Positions 52,766 to 64,000 of a stretch of DNA of 64,000 nucleotides are shown here, piece after piece. The position numbers and the translations under genes are program-made. The notes under the pieces were generated by a model, which was given only the letters and a program-made list of their open reading frames with translations, did not search any database and was not told the DNA's origin. The DNA is taken from positions 95,944,501 to 96,008,500 of the forward strand of contig NC_133026.1 of assembly GCF_048771995.1 (NCBI RefSeq), given 5' to 3'. Source of the stretch: Taeniopygia guttata (lineage: Eukaryota > Chordata > Aves > Passeriformes > Estrildidae). Position 1 is the first letter of the stretch. Each line of letters opens with the position of its first letter.

Positions 52766-55700
52766 CTAAAAACCAAAGCAAACATAAATGGAAGGTCACC
52801 TATAATTACACTTGATAAACAATTGCAAAACTGTAAATTGAATCTATGTTGTCATGAACACACCATTTTCTGAATTACCACAGATTTTACACTGTCATTT
52901 AAACTGTGTTATAAGCATCAGCACTGTGAATCCTCAGGAAAAAACTGCAAAAGTGTATCTGGGTCTATAGGTTCATTAGCAGAGGTCAATAATAGGACAT
53001 CAAAATATGTCCCTATTAATCTACAGCTATTCTTCTTGCTGTAAGGGTTTTGCTATATACTTCTTTATGATAACGATGGATTAACATATGTCTGAATTCC
53101 AAAACCCCTCTGCAATCACATTTCCTTTTGATCATTTAGCCTGCATATTGGATTGAATACCCAGAAAGATGCTAAGAGTGAATCTGAGACAACCAGCAGA
53201 GAATTAGCAATGGAGACTCATTAATCTCCTAATCCTCCTTTGAAGGGGAGGCATCTCATCACCAGTAGCAGGCTCCAGCTTCAAGAACAGATTTTCCTGG
53301 TGTGGGGGACTTTATATGACTGAATTTGTGAATTGCATGGTAATTCTCTGTGACCAAGAGCTACCGCACAGAAACCTGACAGGAGAAATGTCAACTTTAT
53401 TAAAGAGATCTCTGTCTCCAACAAACTATTGATGTGATTAAAGACAAGACAACACTACAGAGAAAAATGAAAGATGAAGAATTGTGCATTCTGGCAAACT
53501 CTCTGGATATTCCTGTTATGCTTTCTGTGTCTAGAAGAAAAGAGAATGCACCTGCAGATATTTCGTATCTTTGGCTTTACAGAATATAAAATGTGATCAA
53601 TAATTTTTGGGATCTAACAAATCACCATAACGATGCAAGCATAATTTTCTCAGAGGATGCCTGAAAAGATCAATACTGAAGGATCAATTATGTCTGAATA
53701 TTTTAGAATGAAAAACCTCTTTGTTTCAGGGGAGGTACCAGGATAGTACTCTGAGAGGGTGTGCCTAGAAACTCATTTGCAGAGAGTCCAGCTACAGAGC
53801 AGAAGGTATTAAAGGTTTGGATCACTTACTGCAGGTGTAGTCATTAGTTCTTAGGGATTCCTCATTGAGAATCATAATGCCAAATTTAAAAATGCCCTTT
53901 TTAACTGTACAGACTCATATTATTCTGTAATTTAAATGTCTTCCTCTTCCCAAACTAAATCTATTTTGAGACAGTATCCACCCAAATATCTAAAATTATT
54001 TAAATTTTAAGTAGTAACACAAACTAATGCATAGAATATATTTTGTTTCAGATCAATCTGCTGTAATTACTTCTGTTGCTGTTTCCTTGAGAATTGTCAT
54101 CAAAATAACTCCCAGTCTACAGCTAATGTCTTTTCTGCTCATTTACAGCCAAGTATTTAATTTCATTTGTCAGTGGTGCAGATCATCACTAGAAGCTATT
54201 TGATATGAAGTAGAGAGCTTGCAGAAGCATTCAGTTCATTAAAAAAGAAGTTTGAAAGCATTATCACAAGAATTCCAATTTTAGGGAGACTTGGGATTTT
54301 AAAATTTATTGATATGCAGAATTTCTTTTATTGTAGAGATCAGGACAGTAATAAACCCTCTATATTATTTTACCAAGTTCGTATAGCATGCGTAACAAGG
54401 GTAATTTTACCAAAGAAGAAAATTACATGAAATCATCCAACTTTAGTTTACCAATGATTTATCCATTATTTATTGACTCAAAAGGTAAATCAAAGGCAAA
54501 ATCTTTTTCTTAGTATGCATTCTGAAAGAAATATTTCCAGTAAATAGAATCACTTTGACTGCAGTTTATTATCTCAAAGCTAAATCCACAGACTGAATGG
54601 AATACACGGTTAAATGTATCATTACTCCTGATCTAAGGTGATTTACTCCTTCCTGATCTGAGCAATAGTGATGCAGAAGAACTTTATTTGCACACATTAG
54701 AGATCTAGGAGAATAATAAAAAAAAAATCTGTTCTCATTATAAAATAAGGTAAGAACTGCTCTACTGCAGAAGATGCGCTGCAAGCATTCACAATACTTT
54801 GTTTCTTCAGATTCTCTATCTAAGGAACAACTTCTAATATCACCTTTTGGGTAAGAATTATCACCATATGCTAACTGCAATAGGGCCAGATAAACCATAT
54901 TTCTCTGGAGACTCCATAGAGAAAAAAAATGCAATTTCTAGTTTATTACAATATCATCCTCAGAAAAAAACCCCAAAAAAACCCCCAAACTTTAAAATAA
55001 AATATCAATTTTGGTTTTGAGACTTTAAAATAGAAACATAAACCTTTGGATTTGAAGACCTCATTACCTTGCATATCATATAAAGGATGATAATATTAAT
55101 CCATGAAATTATTTTTACTCAATAATAGACTAGCATCAACTATAATTTTTCTTTTATTCTTTATTATCCATATAAAACTCACATTGTTGATCAAATGTAA
55201 TTGACAATGGCAGAATGCTTACTTCTACAAACTGCTCTTAGTAAAAATATTCCTGTGTTCAAAGAAAATTGAATAATATATTGACAGAAGCCCATTTTCT
55301 CTGGAGAACATTTTACATGCTAAACTGTGGGTGTTTCAGATTAAAAAAAACCAACTTGAAACCAAGGTGAAGAAAATAAATAAAAATATCCATATAATCA
55401 ATTTTTCATATATTACTAGATAGCTCTTTGCTATATTAATAATTACAAGTTAAACTAATATCTAAAGTACAGAGATCTACTGTTACAGAATCCCTTTTCC
55501 CCAGGTATAAATTAAATTCTGGTAGCTAACAAAGTTAAAATAGAAAAACAAAACAAGCAAACAACTTGTAAATCAGAGAAGATTAAAAAAAAATGTCTAA
55601 CTGTTAAAAAATTAAGACACTCAGGTTCAAGACCTCTGGTGTTCCAGACCAGTGAAAGAGAACACATTTATAAGTTCAGAGACTTTGTCCTACATACCCT

Positions 55701-56164
55701 TCCCTTTTGTCTTTTTACTATGCCTCATTAAAAAACAACTGGCTACTCCTCTACAATTTTTTGAAGCAGCTAATGCAAACAGAGAACTTTTCACTGTGGA
55801 AAATCAAGTAAATAACCTTTAAAATTTCTTCTTTTCTCAAAGCAGGTAGACCATCCTGCACAGATTTATTATGGTCCTTAATTTAACAGAAATGCAACAG
55901 TTAAAAATGTATTTAAAACTTATTTCACCTATCCCATTAAGCCTGTTTACCATGAAGAAAATTAAAACAACATCTCTGAGTCTGGATTTTTTCTTACATA
56001 ACAGGCCAATATTCAGCTGTTTTTTGCAACACCAACACATTTTTCTCAGGAGCTGGCAAAACAGGTTCAGATGCATTAGCATCAACTGTACACAAAGGAC
56101 CCATCGTGACAGAGGTAGCAAAGACACATAGAAGAAATAAACATTTCTCTCTGGGAATGAATTT
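52766..56164. other. Probable intron upstream of the 118-nt exon
   Basis: AT-rich sequence with no recognised repeat. I looked on the minus strand for a donor ending in phase 0 that could precede the 118-nt exon and found none with an open frame. Confidence 0.4.
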
Positions 56165-56730
56165 GAGATAATTCTGCTCCTCTACTTCACTCTGGTCACA
56201 TCCCACCTGGAGTACTATGCCCAGCTCTGGGGTCCTTAGCTTAAAGGCAGGAATTTGCTGGAGCACATCCAGAGGTGGGACTGAAAACTGATCAGAGGGC
56301 TGGAACACCTCTCCTGTGAAGACAAACTGAGAGAATGGGGGGTCAGACTGGAGATGTTCAGGGAGAAAGTTTCAGGGACACCTTATTGTGACTTTTCTGT
56401 ACTTTATGGGGGTCTATAAGAAAGATGGGGCAGACTTTTTAGCAGGGCCTGTTTTAACAGATCAAGGAGTAAGAGTTTTAAATTAAGAGAGGGTAAATTT
56501 AAACTAGACTTGAGGAAGGAATTTTTTATGATGGGGGTGGTAAAACATTGGCATTGGTTGCCCAGAGAGATTTTGGGTGCCTCATCCCTGGATACATTCA
56601 AGGTCAGGTTGGACTGGGCTCTGAGCAAACTGGTCTAGTTGAAGAAGTTCCTTCTCATTGCAGGGGGGTTGGACTACCTGGTCATTAAAGGTCCCTTCCA
56701 ACCCAAAGCATTCTCTGATTTCATTGAGGG
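56165..56730 (+). mobile_element. CR1 LINE, truncated 3' fragment, copy 1
   Basis: The segment starts at a block reading CATCCCACCTGGAGTACTA and passes through the blocks GTTGCCCAGAGAGATTTTGGG and CATTCAAGGTCAGGTTGGAC. It ends with GGGGGGTTGGACTACCTGGT, GGTCCCTTCCAACCCAAAG and a degenerate TTCTCTGATT. These are the hallmark 3'-terminal blocks of bird CR1 elements. CR1 moves by target-primed reverse transcription and is typically cut short at the 5' end, as here. It keeps only the end of ORF2 and the 3' UTR, with several indels, so it cannot move on its own. Confidence 0.93.
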
Positions 56731-59584
56731 TTGTTTTGCTTCTATGTTCTGGTCTTAATAGAGGAAAGTAAAACCAATATACCAAATTTGACTTGGCTAC
56801 AAATATTTCTCAAATCTGATGAGATTTCAGGAAATAAAAACACATAACCTAGACTTTTTTTTTTCCCAGTTTATGAGGTAGAAAGTGTGAACAGAATTAG
56901 AACTTAGGTGAAAAGTAGAAATGCATACATCAAAAACATATTAAATCAGGGAATTTTGTGGTAGGCATATAAAACCCCCAAATATCACTGAAGCATTTTG
57001 TTATCTGACAGGAAACACATAGTAGTTAGGCTTCATCCATTTCCCCCAGAATCTGTCTGATAAAATACCTTTCATACAGTGAACATTACATTTCTTTCCT
57101 GTATCCAGATCTAATATCCAAAGCCGTAATATCCAAAATATTGAGCTGTATGAAGTTTTTGCTTTTCCAGTGACAACTTTATTATTCTTATAGGTCTATT
57201 TGATTAAAATAGAAATTAAAAAAAAAAAGAAGTTTATTAATGTGTCACTGTAAGAAGTTTCCCATATTTTTCATTATTGTTCTTTTATGAAAGTCTTAAA
57301 GAGTAAATTTTCTTTTAATTCCCATAGGCCATCGCCATTGACTTCAATAGATTTGTTACTCTGATACCAATAATGAATACAATTCCAAAAATGGAGCCTG
57401 TTAACTGTATTAGGGTTCTGAGCTTTGATCTTTTTAGCATATTATTCTCTCTGTTTTTTTTTTTTTTTCCATTAAAAAGTCAAAACACTGAAGGTGACAG
57501 AAAATACATTTGGCTTGGGGAGACAAACTGAGCAATTTATAGCTCATTCCATATTTTTTTTTTTAGTCTACAATAAGAACATTTTGCTTTTTACAGATAT
57601 GCTCAGAAAATAGGCTAGTTTATTATGGATAAAACCCTCTGTCTCATTGCAAATTCTCATTAGTGTCTTTAAACAAATAGCAAGAGAACTAGGTCACAGA
57701 AGACTAACGAGAGTTGTAGTCTAGAAATATGAATTGAATATCATTATTTAGAGGTTTTCTCCTTTCCAACTCTAAAGAAGGTTACTTTGTGTGTTATGCC
57801 TTGAAGAGAAAGAGGGCTTAAATATATTTCACCTCACAAGTGTCAATTAGCTGACACAGACGAATTTCACTGGTATCCACAGTAAAAAGATTACTAGGCC
57901 TTAAGAATCACACAGTAGGTAGCATCAGCTCAGGTATAACCTGAGTTAGAGAAAAAAGCCGGAGAAATGTTTTTGGGTTTTTAAAATGAGTTTTCTCATT
58001 TTCTTATCATGAGCAAAAAAAGGGTATCATGTTTGTCTTTTTTGCAAAAGCAGCAACTGTTGTCCTGGATTCAACTTTTATGCTATGACACATAGATCTA
58101 TTTTACAAAAAACAGTTCTCATCCAATTCTGTAAAGCAGACTGATCCTTCATTAGCACAGGTTTGCCCATGTTTCTTTTTAAATCAATTCTCCTGCTCCA
58201 AACAATTTTCCAATTTGTCATTTTGAATTCTGTCTCTTCATTGATCCGCTTCCACAGTGTTATAAATGTAAGATCTGGAAGTGTAATAACTAGACTGAGC
58301 CTTGATCCTTCTTCGGAAATGCTTAATAAAACTGGATGCAGGACACAGTCCCATTAAATACCAGTGAGAAAATTCTTTCCCTTGGTGATGTGTTACTAAT
58401 ACTCCTTAGTTATAATTTTTCTGTAGCCCTTTTGTCACAATCAGTTAACTTGTTTAGAATACAGGTTCATTTTTATATGTATTACTTGTACTGTGTTAAT
58501 TACTTAAATATGTCTACTATTAATATAATAATTAATAGGTATCAGCATAATTTTTATTTGCTATGCACTGCTTTATATTTCTGTTTACAGTTTTATCCAG
58601 CTTGCTGCTCCTGATAGAATACATAATATTGGAAAACCCCCCACTGATATATGAACTCACAAGTCTTCTGAAAAAACTTGTAAAAAAGCTACCTGTAAAA
58701 GTTATTTCAGCCTTTATAATATATTCCTAGCATTAAGGTTTTCAGTAGCGATTCCAACCTTGATTTTACCTTTTGGAGAGCAACTTAATCAATTATGGAC
58801 AAAAAATTTAAAAATCTAAATAGTAACACTTCTTTATGGTGCCAGGGTGATGATTATTCTTTGGTGATGGAATAATATAGTGAATTAATAACAAAGCAAT
58901 GGTGGAAGAAAAGTATTCTGAAGGGAGATTCAAAGGGGCTAATTGTTTTTTATATTATTCCTTGCCACATTATGAAGAGAGAAATGGTAGACTTTGCTTT
59001 TTTTCGGGTGGAAGTGTGTTGGGTTTTTTTCTTTTACTTTTTCATTCCTCTAAAAGAAGTTCATAATAAATCAATGTTGCAAGACAGAAGGGATTAATGT
59101 TGGAAGAAGATGAGATACATTTTACAGTGTGCTGGGGTTATATATGTTGAATGTCAGTAAGGTGAGTGTTTTCACCCATATTCCGTCATAAAATTGTGGG
59201 TTTGTTCCTTTTGTGAAAGGAGTTCCCTGGAAACTATAATAATTAGTGTGAGGGTAGAAGCTCAGGTTCTTACATCTTTCAAAGGTTTGAGCCATTTTGC
59301 TATACATAAGAAATACTTTATCCATTTTTCATTAAATAAAACCATTCACTTAATAACATGGGAGATAATGCCAACATGGAAAGAGCTGAGACTATTTCAA
59401 GGCTGGCTATACTGCAGGCCTTAGTGGAAACAAACACAACTGAGCTAATTTATTTTTTTTAAGAAATACATGTATGTATATATAAATATATATATGCATA
59501 ATAGATAATCCAGTATTGCACAGAAGTTATTTGCAGATATTGATGTCCTTTTTGTTGCTGCAAAATATGAGCCAGCTATGTATG
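56731..59584. other. AT-rich spacer between CR1 copies
   Basis: No exon or repeat recognised. It includes a 15-nt T-run at 57454-57468 and several A-runs. Confidence 0.4.
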
Positions 59585-60180
59585 CTTGCAGCCCAGAATG
59601 CCAGCCACACCTGAGTGAGCAGGTCAAAGGAAGTGATTCTCCCTCTATTCTGCCTCATGAAACCCCACATGGAGCACTGCTTCCATCTCTAAGAACCCCA
59701 GCACAAAAAAGACAGGGACCTGTTAGAGCAGGTCTAGAGGAGGCTGTGAAGATAATCAGTGGGAAGGAGCACCTCTGCTATGAAGACAGGCTGAGAGACC
59801 TGGGGTTGTTAAGCCTGGAGAACGGAAGGCTTAAACTCATCAATGTTTGCAAATACTTGATGGGAGAGCGCAAAGAAGCCCTCTTTACAAAGAGTGCAAA
59901 GAAGGCTCTTTACAGTGGTGCCCAGTGACAGGACCAGAGACAACATGCAGCAACTGAAACACAGGAGAGTCCCGCTGAACATCAGGAAACACATTTGCTG
60001 TGAGGTTGAATAAGCACTGGCACAGATTTCCCAGGAAGGTTGTGAAGTCTGTCACATTGCAGATATTCAAAAGACATTGGTACATGGTTCTGGACAACCA
60101 GCTTCGATGGCACTACTTGAGCTAGGGAGTTTGGACAAGATGTCCCTTCCATCCTCATCCAGTCTGTGATTGTCATTTCC
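59585..60180 (+). mobile_element. CR1 LINE, truncated 3' fragment, copy 2
   Basis: Diagnostic blocks are AGACAGGCTGAGAGACCTGG, TTAAGCCTGGAGAA, CAGTGGTGCCCAGTGACAGG, AGCACTGGCACAG, TGTGAAGTCTG and a terminal CTGTGATTGTCATT. They follow the order of bird CR1 3' ends. The copy differs in subfamily detail from the one at 56165-56730, having the 'gcccagtgacagga' form. It contains a private tandem duplication at about 59870-59915. It carries many substitutions and is inactive. Confidence 0.92.
59870..59915 (+). repeat. Tandem duplication of about 26 bp inside CR1 copy 2
   Basis: GCAAAGAAGSCCTCTTTACA-like units occur twice in a row, with a few differences between them. The duplicated block is not part of the usual CR1 order, so it arose after insertion or in a close source copy. 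Confidence 0.7.
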
Positions 60181-62827
60181 AAAATTATAGAGAAGGTTTT
60201 ACTGAATAGGGAAGAGCCCCAGATCTGTCTTCTGAACAGTGTAAGGATAAGTCAACTGAGGTGGATAACAACAAACTGAAATGCATCAGTTAGAGAGATC
60301 AAAGAAAGAGACCATCAACAAAGACTTGTCTTCTTCATTTTGGAGCAAGTTTTTTCTGGGTAATTCAGTCTGAGAGTTATGGAGTTCCAGAAGTGGCTCT
60401 TTTTTTGTCAAGCAAGTACTAAAAATAGTCAGGCTTGCTATCAGTGCTGACATACAAGTCCTTCCTCTGTCCTCATTCCCCTGTCTTTCACTCTCCTTGC
60501 TCTGCTAAGTACTCCTTGCTTTTACAAAGCTACTAGAGTCGGACCTCAACCTGAAATGCTCTGGCAAAGTCTTCAAAGTATGAGATTTTTCTCATGGAAT
60601 TACTTGCCGAAAGATATGACATATCTTAAACAGATATTTGGGACACTTGAAGTCTCAGTGTTTTACTTGAGAGTACTATAATGACAGCCCTTCTGACCCC
60701 ATAGAAGTTTGCTTTAGAACTGGTGTGGTAGAAGCCATGGTATGAAAAATGTCTCTTGGTGGAGAACAGACTCGAAAACCTCTCTCTAGCATGTGGCAAG
60801 ACAGGTGAAATATGAATGAACACAGACTGTCCCCCGTTGGGAGAACCCCGCTTGAATAAATTTGGGGCTGAAAACTGGGTTTCTAAAAAATGCTGCAATC
60901 TATATTCACTGTTCCCTGCACAGTTATTTGACTTCCATTATTTCTGATAAAGCAAATTACTTGGACCTCCTGAGATCTCTCCAGTTTTTCTTCTATTGTC
61001 TAAAACAAATCAGTAGTTTCCAATTACACATATTTGTGGAAATCACATTTTTTTAGCTTCTTCATTTAAGGATACAGAAATTACTGACCAATGAACTTGA
61101 ATAAAATTACAGGAAGACAATTTCCTGAATACTTTCTGAAACAGCAATCATCAATAACTTTTCATGAATATTCCTCACTAAGCTTATCAGTGCGTGACTC
61201 CAGTATTCAGTAATACGTAGTCTGTCCGACCTCTACTTTCTGACATTTTCAGAAGTTAGTTTTATATGTCATACAAAGACATTTCAATTAAAACCAAGAA
61301 ATAGCAAACCTAGAATACATTAAAATCACTACTATGTAGTAAAGTCTTCTCAGATGACTCTTTAATATCTTCCCAAAAACACGGTTTCCTCCTTTTAACT
61401 AGTTACTTTTAGACATTTGAAATGTATCTTGAATCACACATACTGGGACTAGTTATATATATGCAATGCACATGATTGTAAATTATTACATTTTAGCTTT
61501 GAAACATACTTTTCTTTTTTGGGAGGGGGGAGGGAGTTATATGCCTGTACATATGAACACACAAGTAAGTGCATTAATTTAATTTAAGAAAATCTATTCA
61601 TTAATAATTAAATATTTACTTCAAGAGCTGCATGGGTTTAATGAGTTTTTTACAAATCTAAAAGCAACTGAGAAGCTGGTATAATAAAAATAAAGGGCTA
61701 TTCTTTTCCACTGTGTGTCCTCGCACACAGGGATTACACCATGATCACGTATATAGATAGATACAGCCAGAGATTTCTTGATATTGTTCTTTTAAAATTG
61801 AAAGAAGTGATAATTAAAAAGCAATGCATACACTTCTAAATAAAAATATATCAGGTATATTTGGAAGTATTTGGGGTTTTGTGGCCGAGAAACAACTTGT
61901 GAGAGACATGATTCTCTGAATCGCAATTCAAATTTTTGCTTAAAGAAGAAAGAAACCAGTGAAATTTTTGCTTCCTTACTGATGTGTATTTACTAATATA
62001 GTAATAGCAGCTTCAAATAAGGAATTCAGTTTGGAAATGAGAGACAGAGAAGTGTTCATAGATTGCTTTATCTTTCCCCCTTTCTTGCATCAGTCCAATA
62101 AATCCTACCATTAGCAACCTTTCTTTACCTAATTCAATTTTCAGAAAAAAGCCAGGTGTTTTTTTTCTGCTGGCAAAAGTTGCTTGGCATAGTAGAAGTT
62201 GTACATACATGACCACATGCCATATAACTCAAGCCTTTTCAAATCCATAGTTGCTATTTAATGAAACAATTCTTTCCCTGTTTCAGCTTCACAAAACAAA
62301 GGAAACAGAATTATACCCGTTGCCACGGAAATCTGTACCTCCGTTGCTTTTTTTCCTTGTAAAACAAAATGTATGGAAAACTGAACACCAAACAATATGT
62401 GGGAGCACATCACAGAAATACCGTAATTTTACAAAGGATTCTACAAAATGTCTCAGGTAGTAGCAATTGCAACTTTTACCACTATATTCTACAAGGAATG
62501 ATTAAGAATAATGAAGAGAAGAACCTTTGCTGATATAACAATGGATTTTGAATCACAAAGACTGTAGAGATGCGCATTCAACAGCCAGTCATATGAAACC
62601 ATATGAATCTTGCCTGGCAGCTGTCTTTATAGAAATAGATTCTGACAGACTGAATATGCTATGAGACTAGCAGCTTTTACCCTGAGACAGTCATAAGAAA
62701 TAGAGAAATAGATGCTTCTGCCATAGCATGGAAAGTCTTCATTAATTCCTTGCTGCTGAATGCTGCAGAACTGAAATATTTTTGAAAAATCTATTCCCGC
62801 AGTTGAGATGGAACAGTACTTCATTAC
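60181..62827. other. Spacer between CR1 copies 2 and 3
   Basis: Mostly AT-rich. A stretch at about 60640-60880 is less AT-rich, contains several CpGs, and on minus holds a 90-codon frame that I cannot assign. A G-rich tract lies at 61521-61534 (runs of 3, 6 and 3). Nothing else was recognised. Confidence 0.4.
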
Positions 62828-63098
62828 ATTTAACATCTTCACCACCAATGTGGGCAGTGGGACAGAATTGATTCTTAGCAAATTTGGGGATGACATCAAA
62901 CCAGGGGGAATAGTCAAACACCCAGACAGGAGGGCTTTTATTCAGAGGGATTTCAGCAAAGCAGAGGGAAAGGCTGACAGAACTGTCATGAAGCTCAGCA
63001 ATGAGAGATGTCAATGCTGCAACTGGGCCAGGGCAACTGCTCACAAGTACAATCTGGGGACTGACTTGCTAGATAAAAACTTTGCCAAAAGTAACTAA
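62828..63098 (+). pseudogene. CR1 ORF2 reverse transcriptase fragment (dead)
   Basis: A frame that happens to be open reads FNIFTTNVGSGTELILSKFG and continues with DD. It aligns in order with the CR1 reverse transcriptase segment around the catalytic F/Y-A-D-D box, here changed to FGDD. Further blocks are QRDFSKAEGKADRTVMKLSNE and LGTDLLDKNFAKSN. Reverse transcriptase copies element RNA at the nicked target in LINE movement. This piece lacks the rest of the polymerase and the endonuclease, and ends at a TAA at 63096-63098. It has no expected function. Confidence 0.75.
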
Positions 63099-63725
63099 CT
63101 GTCCTGGTGATAATGTGAATGACCAACATATCTATGCAGTGATGGAGGCTAATGACACACTGCACCACATTAGCAAAAGCATGGCCAATATAACTGGAGA
63201 AGTCAAATTTCCTCCCTATTTGGCAATTTAGAAACTATATGGGGAAGCTTAGCTATGTTCACAAAGTCTTCAGGTCTGGGCCCAGGCACAAGAGAAACAT
63301 CAAACAGGAGAGAGCCTAGCAAAGAACCTCTAAGAAGCAGAATGTGATCAGTGATGCTGGATTAAATGTCTAATGTTTATTCACCAAGAGAAAGCAAAGG
63401 CTAAAATAAATCTAAACCCAATTTTTTTTTATCTCTCTTCTGAAAAATATGTTGCAAAGAAGACTGGTACCAGAGATGCACAGTGAAAGGACAAGAGTCA
63501 ACAGGTCACAGGTTATGGCAAGGGAAATTTGAGATAAACTTATGGAAAAAGTCCTTCACAGTGTGAACAGCCAAGTGCTGGAATGAGCACCCATAATCTG
63601 CATCATTGGGGGTATTCAAAACTTGACTGGACAAGACCCTGGCTAACTTTATCTAGTTTTGATGTTATACCTACTTTGAACAGGCAACTGGTGAGCTGTC
63701 CACCTTTCCAATGACAGTATTTTTG
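62828..63725 (+). mobile_element. CR1 LINE, old and strongly decayed copy 3
   Basis: This is the longest CR1 copy here, at about 900 bp. It starts in the reverse transcriptase part of ORF2 (TTTAACATCTTCACCACCAA), runs through the TGGGCCAGGGCAACTGCTCA region, and ends with ATTCAAAACTTGACTGGACA and a degraded 3' block near 63725. Divergence is much higher than in the other two copies, and the 3' block is barely readable. That suggests an older insertion. Several frames are broken after about 63098. Confidence 0.82.
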
Positions 63726-64000
63726 ACCCTTGCAATGCCTATTTTTAATCCTATATTCAATGGATTTGAAAATTTGAGAGCTAATGAGATGTGCTGTGCC
63801 ATCGAACCAAACTGACATTTTGCTGACTGTAGTAGCTGCACATCTTTGTTTAACACAGCTACTGTGGTCAGTGAAATGATGCCAAACCAGCAGTACAGGG
63901 TCTACAGTCCCTACTACTTCTTAACAATTCTCCTCAGCTAGATTTCTGCACAGCTGATAAATAAAAAATAAATGCCATGGCTGGCATCATATAGCATAAG
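63726..64000. other. Sequence to the window end
   Basis: Short flank after the CR1 copy. I see no further feature. Confidence 0.5.

Noticed and set aside
54569..54934. 121-codon minus-strand frame upstream of the 118-nt exon
   Set aside because: No suitable donor at its end in phase 0 and no codon bias, so a chance frame in AT-rich DNA.
59120..59161. Plus-strand mini-exon candidate bounded by TTTTACAG and AAG|GTGAGT
   Set aside because: Only 34 nt, with stops in more than one frame and no partner exon.
60626..60898. 90-codon minus-strand frame in a less AT-rich stretch
   Set aside because: No splice sites in a phase that joins the 118-nt exon, and no recognisable motif.

Overview
This window looks like nuclear DNA from a bird. 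It is AT-rich, almost free of genes, and has few interspersed repeats. The interspersed repeats I can place with confidence are three decayed CR1 LINE copies in the last 8 kb. Their 3' ends have the usual bird CR1 form (a GGTTGGACTA-like block, then a 'gtcccttccaaccc' block, then degenerate TTCTRTGATT-like repeats). Nothing looks bacterial, organellar or viral. I worked by eye and compared nothing with a database.

The main gene-like signal is the 3' end of one protein-coding gene on the minus strand. A 118-nt internal exon (52648-52765) and a terminal exon (coding part 13183-13322, stop TGA at 13183-13185) are compatible in phase. The first ends after one base of a codon and the second begins with the other two bases (G|GT, Gly). 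Spliced together they would encode an 85-residue, polar, Ser/Tyr-rich C-terminus. The intron between them would be 39.3 kb. Its donor reads AAG|GCAAGT, so it would be a GC-AG intron. I do not recognise the protein. A probable 3' UTR of about 1.7 kb runs from 13182 down to a poly(A) signal near 11518. On the transcript strand it holds an AUUUA-type AU-rich element and a G-quadruplex-type sequence.

Layout: 1-11.5 kb is unannotated sequence downstream of the gene. 11.5-13.3 kb is the 3' UTR and last coding exon. 13.3-52.6 kb is the long intron, which contains a 19-unit GAA microsatellite, a tRNA-derived SINE relic, a 568-bp compound (AAGAG)n/(AAAAG)n satellite flanked by four TTCNNNGAA palindromes, a duplicated element of about 140 bp, and homopolymer and C-rich tracts. 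52.6-52.8 kb is the internal exon. 52.8-64 kb is probably the next upstream intron, carrying the three CR1 copies.

Most long open frames here are artefacts of AT-rich or simple repeat DNA. The longest ones (about 27.2-28.1 kb, both strands) are translations of the satellite.
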